A stretch of 20,000 nt of DNA from assembly GCF_030272615.1 (NCBI RefSeq), contig NW_026728905.1:420001-440000 (forward strand), read 5' to 3'. The notes below the pieces were generated by a model. It did not search any database. It saw only the letters and a program-made list of their open reading frames with translations, and was not told where the DNA came from. The stretch is from Cryptomeria japonica (Eukaryota; Streptophyta; Pinopsida; Cupressales; Cupressaceae). Positions 1 to 9,437 of the stretch are shown in pieces; position 1 is the stretch's first letter; every line of letters begins with the position of its first letter. The position numbers were made by a program, and so were the translations under genes.

Positions 1-250
1 TGTTGTGAGGCGAGATTCCAAAGGCTAAACGTGAGAGGCTGCAGGGTCGACTCAGAGAGGTCTATGCATGTGAGAGGCTGAAAGCAAGGTCAACTCGGAG
101 CGGTCTATGCATCGGGCGCGCTTGGGGCGACTACCAGTGCCAACCCCTTATCCCGCGACGCGTCCGACAAAGAGAACGTTCCAAGGCGGCAGAGGAGGTT
201 ACCAGCCGAAGGATGCAGTAGCAATAACAGGTATAGTTCCGCGGCGGCCG
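1..250. repeat. Degenerate left edge of the 188-bp satellite
   Basis: This stretch holds broken, rearranged pieces of the 188-bp monomer. Fragments such as AGAGGCTGCAGGG and GGTCTATGCATCGGGCGCG appear more than once, and the block CTTGGGGCGACTACCAGTGCC follows at about 119. It differs from the regular monomers by substitutions and an insertion near 185-240. Edge monomers of tandem arrays usually escape homogenisation, so this may be the true array border. No gene is seen. Confidence 0.75.
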
Positions 251-3200
251 AGAAGACTCACCGCATAGGAATCGGGATGCGAGGCGAGGGATGCGGCGGG
301 AAGGCCCCGACGGCTAAACGGAAGAGGCTGCAGGGCCGCCTCGGAATGGTCCAAGCATCGGACGCGATTGGGACGACTACCAGTGCCAACCCCTTATCCC
401 GCGATGCGTCCGATACACAGATAGTTCCAAGGCGGCCGAGGAGCCTCACCGCATATCAATCGGGGTGCGAGGCGAGGGATGGGGCGGGAAGGCCCCAACG
501 GCTAGACGGAAGAGGCTTCAGGGCCACCTCGGAATGCTCCAAGCATCGGACGCGCTTGGGGCGACTACCAGTGCCAACCCCTTATCCCGCGATGCGTCCG
601 ATACACAGATGGTTCCAAGGCGGCCGAGGAGCCTCACCGCATAGCAATCGGGGGTGCGAGGCGAGGGATGGGGCGGGAAGGCCCCAACGGCTAGACGGAA
701 GAGGCTTCAGGGCCGCCTCGGAATGGTCCAAGCATCGGACGCGCTTGGGGCGACTACCAGTGACAACCCCTCATCCCGCGATGCGTCCGATACGAAGATG
801 GTTCCAAGGCGGCCGAGGAGCCTCACCGCATAGCAATCGGGGTGCGAGGTGGGGGATGCGGCGAGATGGCCCCAACGGCTAGACGGAAGAGGCCACAGGG
901 CCGCGTCGGAATAGTCCAAGCATCGGACGCGCTTGGGGCGACTACCAGTGACAACCCCTTATCCCGCGATGCGTCCGATACGAAGATAGTTCCAAGGCGG
1001 CCGAGGAGCCTCACCGCATAGCAATCCGGGTGCGAGGTGGGGGATGCGGCGAGATGGCCCCAACGGCTAGACGGAAGAGGCTGCAGGGCCGCCTCGGAAT
1101 AGTCCAAGCATCGGACGCGCTTGGGGCGACTACCAGTGACAACCCCTTATCCCGCGATGCTTCCGATACGAAGACAGTTCCAAGGCGGCCGAGGAGCCTC
1201 ACCGCATAGCAATGGGGGTGCGAGGTGAGGGATGCGGCGAGATGGCCCCAACGGCTAGACGGAAGAGGCCACAGGGCCGCCTCGGAATAGTCCAAGCATC
1301 GGACGCGCTTGGGGCGACTACCAGTGACAACCCCTTATCCCGCGATGCATCCGATACGAAGATAGTTCCCAGGCGGCCGAGGAGCCTCACCGCATAGCAA
1401 TCGGGGTGCGAGGCGAGGGATGCGGCGAGATGGCCCCAAAGGGTAGACGGAAGAGGCTGCGGGGCCGCCTCGGAATAGTCCAAGCATCGAACGCGCTTGG
1501 GGCGACTACCACTGCCAACCCCTTATCCCGCGATGCGTCCGATACACAGATAGTTCCGAGGCGGCCGAGGAGCTGGGGGATGCGGCGAGATGGCCCCAAC
1601 GGCTAGACGGAAGAGGCTGCAGGGCCGCCTCGGAATAGTCCAAGCATCGGACGCGCTTGGGGCGACTACCAGTGACAACCCCTTATCCCGCGATGCGTCC
1701 GATACACAGATAGTTCCGAGGCGGCCAAGGAGCCTCACCGCATAGCAATCGTGGTGCGAGGTGGGGGATGCAGCGAGATGGCCCCAACGGCTAGACGGAA
1801 GAGGCTGCAGGGCCGCCTCGGAATGGTCCAAGCATCGGACGCGCTTGGGGCGACTACCACTGCCAACCCCTTATCCCGCGATGCGTCCGATACACAGATA
1901 GTTCCAAGGCGGCCGAGGAGCCTCACCGAATAGCAATCGGGGTGCGAGGCGAGGGATGCGGCGAGAAAGCCCCAACGGCTAGAGGGAAGAGGCTTCAGGT
2001 CCGCCTCGGAATGGTCCAAGCATCGGACGCGCTTGGGGCGACTACCAGTGACAACCCCTTATCCCGCGACGCGTCCGATACACAGATAGTTCCAAGGCGG
2101 CCGAGGAGCCTCACCGCATAGCAATCGGGGTGCGAGGCGAGGGATGCGGCGAGAAGGACCCAACGGCTAGACGGAAGAGGCTTCAGGGCCGCCTCGGAAT
2201 GGTCCAAGCATCGGACGCGCTTGGGGCGACTACCAGTGACAACCCCTTATCCCGCGACGCGTCCGATACACAGATAGTTCCAAGGCGGCCGAGGAGCCTC
2301 ACCGCATAGCAATCGGGGTGCGAGGCGAGGGATGCAGCGAGAAGGACCCAACGGCTAGACGGAAGAGGCTTCAGGTCCGCCTCGGAATGGTCCAAGCATC
2401 GGACGCGCTTGGGGCGACTACCAGTGACAACCCCTTATCCCGCGACGCGTCCGATACACAGATAGTTCCAAGGCGGCCGAGGAGCCTCACCGCATAGCAA
2501 TCGGGGTGCGAGGCGAGGGATGCGGCGAGAAGGACCCAACGGCTAGACGGAAGAGGCTTCAGGGCCGCCTCGGAATGGTCCAAGCATCGGACGCGCTTGG
2601 GGCGACTACCAGTGACAACCCCTTATCCCGCGATGCGTCCGATACACAGATAGTTCCAAGGCGGCCGAGGAGCCTCACCGAATAGCAATCGGGGTGCGAG
2701 GCGAGGGATGCGGCGAGAAGGACCCAACGGCTAGACGGAAGAGGCTTCAGGGCCGCCTCGGAATGGTCCAAGCATCGGACGCGCTTGGGGCGACTACCAG
2801 TGACAACCCCTTATCCCGCGACGCGTCCGATACACAGATAGTTCCAAGGCGGCCGAGGAGCCTCACCGCATAGCAATCGGGGTGCGAGGCGAGGGATGCG
2901 GCAAGAAGGACCCAACGGCTAGACGGAAGAGGCTTCAGGGCCGCCTCGGAATGGTCCAAGCATCGGACGCGCTTGGGGCGACTACCAGTGACAACCCCTT
3001 ATCCCGCGACGCGTCCGATACACAGATAGTTCCAAGGCGGCCGAGGAGCCTCACCGCATAGCAATCGGGGTGCGAGGCGAGGGATGCGGCGAGAAGGACC
3101 CAACGGCTAGACGGAAGAGGCTTCAGGTCCGCCTCGGAATGGTCCAAGCATCGGACGCGCTTGGGGCGACTACCAGTGACAACCCCTTATCCCGCGACGC

Positions 3201-4962
3201 GTCCGATACACAGATAGTTCCAAGGCGGCCGAGGAGCCTCACCGCATAGCAATCGGGGTGCGAGGCGAGGGATGCGGCGAGAAGGACCCAACGGCTAGAC
3301 GGAAGAGGCTTCAGGGCCGCCTCGGAATGGTCCAAGCATCGGACGCGCTTGGGGCGACTACCAGTGACAACCCCTTATCCCGCGACGCGTCCGATACACA
3401 GATAGTTCCAAGGCGGCCGAGGAGCCTCACCGCATAGCAATCGGGGTGCGAGGCGAGGGATGCGGCGAGAAGGACCCAACGGCTAGACGGAAGAGGCTTC
3501 AGGGCCGCCTCGGAATGGTCCAAGCATCGGACGCGCTTGGGGCGACTACCAGTGACAACCCCTTATCCCGCGATGCGTCCGATACACAGATAGTTCCAAG
3601 GCGGCCGAGGAGCCTCACCGCATAGCAATCGGGGTGCGAGGCGAGGGATGCGGCGAGAAGGACCCAACGGCTAGACGGAAGAGGCTTCAGGGCCGCCTCG
3701 GAATGGTCCAAGCATCGGACGCGCTTGGGGCGACTACCAGTGACAACCCCTTATCCCGCGACGCGTCCGATACACAGATAGTTCCAAGGCGGCCGAGGAG
3801 CCTCACCGCATAGCAATCGGGGTGCGAGGCGAGGGATGCGGCGAGAAGGACCCAACGGCTAGACGGAAGAGGCTTCAGGGCCGCCTCGGAATGGTCCAAG
3901 CATCGGACGCGCTTGGGGCGACTACCAGTGACAACCCCTTATCCCGCGACGCGTCCGATACACAGATAGTTCCAAGGCGGCCGAGGAGCCTCACCGCATA
4001 GCAATCGGGGTGCGAGGCGAGGGATGCGGCGAGAAGGACCCAACGGCTAGACGGAAGAGGCTTCAGGGCCGCCTCGGAATGGTCCAAGCATCGGACGCGC
4101 TTGGGGCGACTACCAGTGACAACCCCTTATCCCGCGACGCGTCCGATACACAGATAGTTCCAAGGCGGCCGAGGAGCCTCACCGCATAGCAATCGGGGTG
4201 CGAGGCGAGGGATGCGGCGAGAAGGACCCAACGGCTAGACGGAAGAGGCTTCAGGGCCGCCTGGGAATGGTCCATGCATCGCACGCGCTTGGGGCGACTA
4301 CCAGTGACAACCCCTTATCCCGCGACGCGTCCGATACACAGATAGTTCCAAGGCGGCCGAGGAGCCTCACCGCATAGCAATCGGGGTGCGAGGCGAGGGA
4401 TGCGGCGAGAAGGACCCAACGGCTAGACGGAAGAGGCTTCAGGGCCGCCTCGGAATGGTCCAAGCATCGGACGCGCTTGGGGCGACTACCAGTGACAACC
4501 CCTTATCCCGCGACGCGTCCGATACACAGATAGTTCCAAGGCGGCCGAGGAGCCTCACCGCATAGCAATCGGGGTGCGAGTCGAGGGATGCGGCGAGAAG
4601 GACCCAACGGCTAGACGGAAGAGGCTTCAGGGCCGCCTCGGAATGGTCCAAGCATCGGACGCGCTTGGGGCGACTACCAGTGACAACCCCTTATCCCGCG
4701 ATGCGTCTGATACACAGATAGTTCCAAGGCGGCCGAGGAGCCTCACCGCATAGCAATCGGGGTGCGAGGCAAGGGATGCGGCGAGAAGGACCCAACGGCT
4801 AGACGGAAGAGGCTTCAGGGCCGCCTCGGAATGGTCCAAGCATCGGACGCGCTTGGGGCGACTACCGTTGCCAACCCCTTATCCCGCGATGCGTCTGATA
4901 CACAGATAGTTCCGAGGCGGCCGAGGAGCCTCACCGCATAGCAATCGGGTTGCGAGGCAGAT
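251..4962. repeat. 188-bp tandem satellite, about 25 regular copies
   Basis: The anchor CCAAGCATCGGACGCG recurs at 351, 539, 728, 916, 1104, 1292, 1480, 1640, 1828 and then every 188 bp to 4836. The 1480-1640 step is only 160 bp because one monomer near 1572 has lost 28 bp (the CCTCACCGCATAGCAATCGG segment). Copies from about 2016 to 4650 are almost identical, while copies before 2000 and the last two carry more changes. Each monomer holds a nested inverted repeat: 13-bp outer arms, 10-bp inner arms, a symmetric 10/10 unpaired step and a 38-nt centre. In the copy anchored at 4460 it spans 4443-4546. Open frames of about 70 aa recur on the minus strand with the same period and are a by-product of the repeat. 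If the Pol I reading is right, the array lies in or near the 5' external transcribed spacer of a minus-strand 35S unit. Confidence 0.95.
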
Positions 4963-5196
4963 TATTGGGAAGGGAACCCCCTGGGATGCGGCTCAAGCAG
5001 TGCCCAAAGGGACTGGAATGCGGAATCACATCGAGAGACCCAAATGCTATACGAGGGCTCAAATCGAATTATCGATTTGGCCACGACATGGACGCATCGG
5101 AACGACTACCTTTGCCGAACCACTCGCAATTGCATCCATACCGAAACCAATAGACATTTCCGTTAGAGCCCTCGCATAGCATTCGGGAATCTCGCA

Positions 5197-5286
5197 TGCC
5201 CCTCTAAATCGACCAATGCTGGCGCTCAACGAAAATCCGAGCGCTACCACCGTTCGAGCGCCAGCATTGGTCGAGTTAGAGGGGCA
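5197..5286. other. Long inverted repeat (hairpin) of promoter unit 1
   Basis: Arms 5197-5227 and 5256-5286 are complementary over 31 bp with one mismatch (A5208 against G5275), around a 28-nt loop. The inner end of the stem is CTGGCGCTC / GAGCGCCAG. The right arm ends 32 bp from TATATA at 5318. If transcription starts at 5318 on the minus strand, this hairpin lies in the first 125 nt of the transcript. It may act as DNA (cruciform) or RNA; the sequence does not decide. Confidence 0.85.
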
Positions 5287-5311
5287 CGGGGGAGAATGCT
5301 CCAGTCAACAC

Positions 5312-5325
5312 CTCCCCTATATAAG
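5312..5325 (-). promoter_or_regulatory. Promoter-like element 1; candidate 35S gene promoter
   Basis: On the minus strand this reads CTTATATAGGGGAG and matches the plant Pol I initiator TATATA(R)GGGG, in which the A before the G run is +1 (here complementary to 5318). It is the leftmost of 13 elements, so in the minus-strand model it lies closest to 18S and is the best candidate for the gene promoter. The others would be spacer promoters. GGGGAG can pair with its complement at 5289-5294. On the + strand the same site reads CTATATAAG, a good Pol II TATA box, so direction is not settled. Confidence 0.5.
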
Positions 5326-5684
5326 TTATTTGTCCGATTCTCGCACAACCGTAGTCTGCCTCGTCGAATCAAACAACGGTCCCAGATTCCGACTTCCGTT
5401 CCGTAGAGACCCAAAAGCTAGATGGAGGCTCGCAAGAAAGAGAGTCGGCGCATAGCAATCGGGTTTCTCGAACGTTTAGGGACCGAGCTCACTTGCGGAT
5501 AGGGCAAAATCCGCCAAGCAACCCAAAAGCTAGACGGGGGCTCGAATCGAATCGCCTAGGCGGCCACAACAACGACGTGTTGGATCGACTACCAGTGCCA
5601 AACCATTCAGCAAGACTAGTCTGTGTCGAGGCCGGATAGAGATTCTCAGAGAGCGCCCGTACAGCATTTAGGAGACCTGCCGCG

Positions 5685-5773
5685 TCCCTCACACTCGACA
5701 AATGGTGGTGCACGTTTATAAATCCGAGCGATCCCAACCCTTTCAAGCACCAACATCGGTCGAGATAGAGGGG
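5685..5773. other. Degenerate long hairpin of promoter unit 2
   Basis: Arms 5685-5711 and 5747-5773 match at roughly 20 of 27 positions around a 35-nt loop. The right arm ends 35 bp from TATATA at 5808. The inner stem end is GGTGC / GCACC, whereas unit 1 has GGCGC / GCGCC, so a C-G pair has become T-A with pairing kept. Confidence 0.65.
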
Positions 5774-5801
5774 CACGGAGGGGGCTGCGTGAGACAACAC
5801 A

Positions 5802-5815
5802 GTCCCCTATATAAG
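5802..5815 (-). promoter_or_regulatory. Promoter-like element 2
   Basis: TATATA lies at 5808-5813. The conserved CTCCCC is replaced here by GTCCCC. The partner arm at 5779-5786 reads AGGGGGCT, so the initiator-proximal stem is kept with a swapped C-G to G-C pair. Confidence 0.45.
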
Positions 5816-6125
5816 TTATTTGTCCGATTCTCACACATCCGAAGAATGGTCATCAAATCGGACAACAGCCCAAACTTCCGACTTCCGTCCCAGAAAGCCC
5901 AAGAGCTATCTAAAACGTTCATGGCCGGAACTCGATCGCGGCTATACCAGTCCGCCAAGCAACCCAAAAGCTAGACTGGAGCTCTAGTCGAATCACCTCT
6001 GTGGCCATTGCAAGGACGTGTTGGAGCGACTACCATTGCCGAACCATTCCGCAGGTCGAGTCCATACCAAGGCCGCATAGAGATTCACGATGAGCTCCTG
6101 CATAGCAATCAGGAGACTTGCCGTG

Positions 6126-6213
6126 TCCATCACAATCGATAAATCCTGGTGCAAGATTTTTGCATCCGAGCGCTCCAACCAGTCGAGCACCAGCATCAAT
6201 CGACATAAACGGG
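6126..6213. other. Degenerate long hairpin of promoter unit 3
   Basis: Arms 6126-6152 and 6187-6213 match at about 17 of 27 positions around a 34-nt loop. The inner end CTGGTGC / GCACCAG is perfect. The right arm ends 36 bp from TATATA at 6249. Confidence 0.55.
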
Positions 6214-6242
6214 CACGGGGGGAGGATGCTCGAGAACACTAC

Positions 6243-6256
6243 CTCCCCTATATAAG
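6243..6256 (-). promoter_or_regulatory. Promoter-like element 3
   Basis: TATATA lies at 6249-6254. CCTCCCC at 6242-6248 is perfectly complementary to GGGGAGG at 6219-6225. Confidence 0.45.
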
Positions 6257-6390
6257 TTATTTGTCCGATTCTCAAGCAGCCGAAGTCTGGTCATCGAATC
6301 GGGTCAAAGACCACAACTTCCGACTTTACCCACAATGCAAGTCATCGAATCGAACATCGGCCCCCGAGTCGGACTCCATGCGTATGTCAG

Positions 6391-6720
6391 GTCATCGGAC
6401 CCAAATTCCGCCTTCCTGCGCATGGCGGGCCATCAATATCAACTCGGTCATCGGACCCAAACTCCGCCTTTCTGCGCATGGCACGCCTTCAAATCGGTCA
6501 TCGGACCCAAATTCCGCCTTCCTGTGCATGGCGGGCCATCAACATCAACTCGGTCATCGGACCCAAATTCCGCCTTTCTGCGCATGGCACGCCATCAACT
6601 CGGTCATCGGACCCAAATTCCGCCTTCCTGCGCATGGCAGGTCATCGGACACAAATTCAGACCTCGCCAATATGCCTACGTATCGAATCGGTCATCGGAC
6701 CCAACTTCCGACTTCATCCA
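6391..6720. repeat. 50/56-bp alternating tandem repeat (106-bp dimer)
   Basis: GTCATCGGACCCAAATTCCG-like anchors start at 6391, 6447, 6497, 6553, 6603, 6641 and 6691. The steps of 56 and 50 alternate, so the true period is 106 bp (6447 to 6553, 6497 to 6603), followed by a shorter 38-bp step. The same anchor continues into the 311-bp units to the right, so this patch grew from part of that unit. The open frames here shift with the period and are not genes. Confidence 0.85.
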
Positions 6721-6787
6721 TACTGTAGGGTCTTTGAGGTTGGCGCGGTGCGCTCAACCCGGGGAGTCGACCCATCGAAGCATACAC

Positions 6788-6801
6788 CTCCCCTATATAA
6801 G
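6788..6801 (-). promoter_or_regulatory. Promoter-like element 4 (311-bp family)
   Basis: TATATA at 6794-6799. A hairpin (GGTTG-GCGC-GGT-GCGC-T-CAACC) at 6738-6759 ends 35 bp from TATATA, and GGGGAG follows one base later. Confidence 0.45.
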
Positions 6802-7098
6802 CTATTTGTCCGATTCCCACACCTGTGTAGTTTGCACCTCTGACCAGGACATCGACCCCAACTTCCGAACTCGACTGCAACGACGGCACCAGCGCCTTGG
6901 TGCGCACCTTGCGACGCACAGTCCCAACATTCGCCTTCCTGCACATGGCAGGTCATCGGACCCAAATTCCGACCTCGCGAGTATGCCTACATATCGAATC
7001 GGTCATCGGACACAACTTCCGACTTCATCCATACCGTAGGGTCTTTGAGGTTGGCGCGGTGCGCTCAACCCGGGGAGTCGACCCAACGAAGCATACAC

Positions 7099-7112
7099 CT
7101 CCCCTATATAAG
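7099..7112 (-). promoter_or_regulatory. Promoter-like element 5 (311-bp family)
   Basis: TATATA at 7105-7110. The same short hairpin ends at 7070, 35 bp away. Confidence 0.45.
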
Positions 7113-7409
7113 CTATTTGTCCGATTCCCACACCTGTGTAGTTTGCACCTCCGATCAGGACATCGACCCCAACTTCCGAACTCGCCTGCAACGACCGAAC
7201 CAGCGCCTTGGTGCGCACCTTGCAACGCACAGTGCCAACATTCGCCTTCCTGCACATGGCAGGTCATCGGACCCAAATTCCGACCTCGCGAGTATGCCTA
7301 CATATCGAATCGGTCATCGGACCCAACTTCCGACTTCATCCATACCGTAGGGTCTTTGAGGTTGGCGCGGTGCGCTCAACCCGGGGAGTCGACCCAACGA
7401 AGCATACAC

Positions 7410-7423
7410 CTCCCCTATATAAG
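7410..7423 (-). promoter_or_regulatory. Promoter-like element 6 (311-bp family)
   Basis: TATATA at 7416-7421. The short hairpin with a GGT loop is intact, 35 bp away. Confidence 0.45.
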
Positions 7424-7720
7424 CTATTTGTCCGATTCCCACACCTGTGTAGCTTGCACCTCCGATCAGGACATCGACCCCAACTTCCGAACTCGACTAA
7501 AAAGACCGCACCAGCACCTTGGTGTGCACCTTGCAACGCACAGTGCCAACATTCGCCTTCCTGCACATGGCAGGTCATCGGACCCAAATTCCGACCTCAT
7601 GAGCATACCTACTAATCGAATCGGTCATCGGACCCAACTTCCGACTTCATCCATACCGTAGGGTCTTTGAGGTTGGCGCGGTGCGCTCAACCTGGGGAGT
7701 CGACCCATCGAAGCATACAC

Positions 7721-7734
7721 CTCCCCTATATAAG
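7721..7734 (-). promoter_or_regulatory. Promoter-like element 7 (311-bp family)
   Basis: TATATA at 7727-7732. The hairpin ends at 7692. The base between hairpin and GGGGAG is T here rather than C. Confidence 0.45.
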
Positions 7735-7831
7735 CTATTTGTCCGATTCCGACACCTGTGTAGTTTGCACCTCCGCTCAGGACATCGACCCCAACTTCCG
7801 AACTCGCCTGCAACGACCGAACCAGCGCCTT

Positions 7832-8464
7832 GGTGCGCACCAAAAGTGCGCACTTTTGGAGGGCACTTTTGTGCGCTCCAAAGGTGCGCACTTTTGGAGG
7901 GCACTTTTGTGCGCTCCAAAGGTGCGCACTTTTGGAGGGCACTTTTTGGAGGGCACTTTTGTGCGCTCCAAAGGTGCGCACTTTTGGAGGGCACTTTTTG
8001 GAGGGCACTTTTCTGCGCTCCAAAGGTGCGCACTTTTGGAGGGCACTTTTTGGAGGGCACTTTTCTGCGCTCCAAAGGTGCGCACTTTTGGAGGGCACTT
8101 TTTGGAGGGCACTTTTCTGCGCTCCAAAGGTGCGCACTTTTGGAGGGCACTTTTTGGAGGGCACTTTTCTGCGCTCCAAAGGTGCGCACTTTTGGAGGGC
8201 ACTTTTGTGCACTCCAAAGGTGCACACTTTTGGAGGGCACTTTTTGGAGGGCACTTTTCTGCACTCCAAAGGTGCGCACTTTTGGAGGGCACTTTTTGGA
8301 GGGCACTTTTGTGCGCTCCAAAGGTGCGCACTTTTGGAGGGCACTTTTTGGAGGGCACTTTTGTGCGCTCCAAAGGTGCGCACTTTTGGAGGGCACTTTT
8401 GTGCACTCCAAAGGTGCGCACTTTTGGAGGGCACTTTTCCTGCGCTCCAAAGGTGCACACCTAG
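7832..8464. repeat. 38/52-bp compound tandem repeat rich in GGTGCGCACTTTTGGAG
   Basis: The anchor GGTGCGCACTTTTGGAG starts at 7883, 7921, 7973, 8025, 8077, 8129, 8181, 8219, 8271, 8323, 8375 and 8413. Steps are 38 or 52 bp, and the long form differs by one extra 14-bp TTGGAGGGCACTTT block. The array interrupts the fourth 311-bp unit exactly at its GGTGCGCACC palindrome. Stop codons are rare here on both strands, giving several overlapping open frames of 200-320 codons. Neither 38 nor 52 is a multiple of three and no protein family is recognisable, so they are artefacts. Confidence 0.93.
7840..7859. other. Perfect 20-bp palindrome at the start of the 38/52-bp array
   Basis: The sequence CCAAAAGTGCGCACTTTTGG is its own reverse complement. 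It overlaps the GGTGCGCACC palindrome at 7832-7841. It marks the junction where the 311-bp unit stops and the array begins. Confidence 0.9.
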
Positions 8465-8589
8465 GTGAGCACCTTCGACCACACCTTGTAGCACACCAAA
8501 CTCTGACTTTCGACTTCATCCGCAATGCAGGGTCTTTGAGGTTGGCGCAATGCGCACAACCAGGGGAGTCGACCCATCAAACCCAACAC

Positions 8590-8603
8590 CTCCCCTATAT
8601 AAG
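8590..8603 (-). promoter_or_regulatory. Promoter-like element 8 (157-bp family)
   Basis: TATATA at 8596-8601. CTCCCCT (8590-8596) pairs with AGGGGAG (8562-8568) across a 21-nt loop. The second hairpin ends at 8561 with no base between the two. This is the cleanest example of the paired structure. Confidence 0.5.
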
Positions 8604-8746
8604 CTATTTGTCTGATTCTCATACATGCGTAGCCTGCAGGAGCAATTAGGACATCGACCCCAACTTTCGGCTTCTAAACGAAAACAAGGTCTTTGAGGTT
8701 GGTGTAATGCGAACAACTAGGGGAGTCAACCCATCAAACCCAACAC

Positions 8747-8760
8747 CTCCCCTATATAAG
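8747..8760 (-). promoter_or_regulatory. Promoter-like element 9 (157-bp family)
   Basis: TATATA at 8753-8758. The second hairpin (GGTTG GTGT AAT GCGA A CAACT, ending at 8718) is the most damaged of the set, so this copy may be decayed. Confidence 0.4.
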
Positions 8761-8903
8761 CTATTTGTCTGATTCTCATACATGTGTAGTCTACAGGAGC
8801 AATTAGGACATCGACCCCAACTTTTGACTTCTTAACGAAAACAAGGTCTTTGAGGTTGACGTAATGCGCACAACCAGGGGAGTCGACCCATCAAACCCAA
8901 CAC

Positions 8904-8917
8904 CTCCCCTATATAAG
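8904..8917 (-). promoter_or_regulatory. Promoter-like element 10 (157-bp family)
   Basis: TATATA at 8910-8915. The second hairpin ends at 8875; its ACGT / GCGC segment has one mismatch and one G-T pair. Confidence 0.43.
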
Positions 8918-9060
8918 CTATTTGTCCGATTCTCATACATGTGTAGCCTACAGGAGCCATTAGGACATTGACCCCAACTTTTGACTTCTTAACGAAAACA
9001 AGGTCTTTGAGGTTGGCGTAATGCGCACAACCAAGGGAGTTGACCCATCAAACCCAACAC

Positions 9061-9074
9061 CTCCCCTATATAAG
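9061..9074 (-). promoter_or_regulatory. Promoter-like element 11 (157-bp family)
   Basis: TATATA at 9067-9072. The second hairpin ends at 9032; GCGT / GCGC keeps pairing through one G-T pair. The partner arm is AAGGGAG rather than AGGGGAG. Confidence 0.43.
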
Positions 9075-9280
9075 CTATTTGTCTGATTCTCATACATGTG
9101 TAGCCTGCAACAACGATTAGGACATCCACCCCAACTTCTGAATTCGTCTGCGTTGACCGCACCAAAGGTGCACGCCTTGGTGCTCACCAAAATCCGACTT
9201 CCGACTTCTTCTGCTATGCGGGGTCTTTGAGGTTGGCGCAGTGCGCACAACCAGGGGAGTCAACCCACCGAATGCAACAC

Positions 9281-9294
9281 CTCCCCTATATAAG
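9281..9294 (-). promoter_or_regulatory. Promoter-like element 12 (157-bp family)
   Basis: TATATA at 9287-9292. The second hairpin at 9231-9252 is intact (GCGC / GCGC, loop AGT). Confidence 0.45.
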
Positions 9295-9437
9295 CTATTT
9301 GTCTGATTCTCATACATGCGTAGACTGCAGCAATGATTAGGACATCCACCCCAACTTTTGACTTCTTAAACAAGACAGGGTCTTTGAAGTTGGTGCAGTG
9401 CACACAACCAGGGGAGTCGACCCATCAAACGCAACAC

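Larger units (their letters stand above)
4963..6330. repeat. Three diverged promoter-bearing units of about 440-490 bp
   Basis: The three units share blocks in the same order: CGACTACC plus TTGCCGAACCA-like; CCATACCGA or CCATACCAAGGCC; a CATAGCA(A/T)TC block also present in the 188-bp satellite; a long hairpin; GGGGCACGG; and CCCCTATATAAGTTATTTGT. TATATA starts at 5318, 5808 and 6249, giving spacings of 490 and 441 bp. Identity between units is modest, so they look older than the arrays on either side. The CATAGCAATCGG block shared with the satellite suggests the satellite grew from a piece of this unit, or the reverse. No gene is seen. Confidence 0.8.
6721..7831. repeat. 311-bp tandem units, about 3.6 copies, one promoter-like element each
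   Basis: TATATA recurs at 6794, 7105, 7416 and 7727, exactly 311 bp apart. Each unit runs: TAGGGTCTTTGAGG, a short hairpin, GGGGAGTCGACCC, CCCCTATATAAG, GACATCGACCCCAACTTCCG, CGCCTTGGTGCGCACC, then two copies of the GTCATCGGACCCAA block. The last unit is interrupted after 7831 by the 38/52-bp array. Confidence 0.93.

Noticed and set aside
1523-4839. Series of about 70-codon minus-strand frames with near-identical products, one per 188 bp
   Set aside because: They simply mirror the satellite monomer. Each ends at the same in-unit stop and no gene-like context exists.
251-4962. CRISPR-like array
   Set aside because: The whole 188-bp unit is repeated; there are no unique spacers between short repeats, and the DNA is plant nuclear.
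4963-6330. microRNA precursor in the 31-bp hairpin
   Set aside because: The hairpin is part of a repeated spacer unit placed at a promoter-like element, with weaker versions in the neighbours. Its position is better explained by the promoter structure.
7625-8649. Five or more overlapping frames of 200-320 codons on both strands
   Set aside because: They span the 38/52-bp array. Unit lengths are not multiples of three, so any protein would change frame from unit to unit, and nothing resembles a known family.
6770-9422. Mammalian-type Sal-box Pol I terminator (GGTCGAC in GGGGAGTCGACCC next to the promoters)
   Set aside because: Only the 7-bp GGTCGAC core matches. The rest of the box is absent, and no such factor is known to me in plants.
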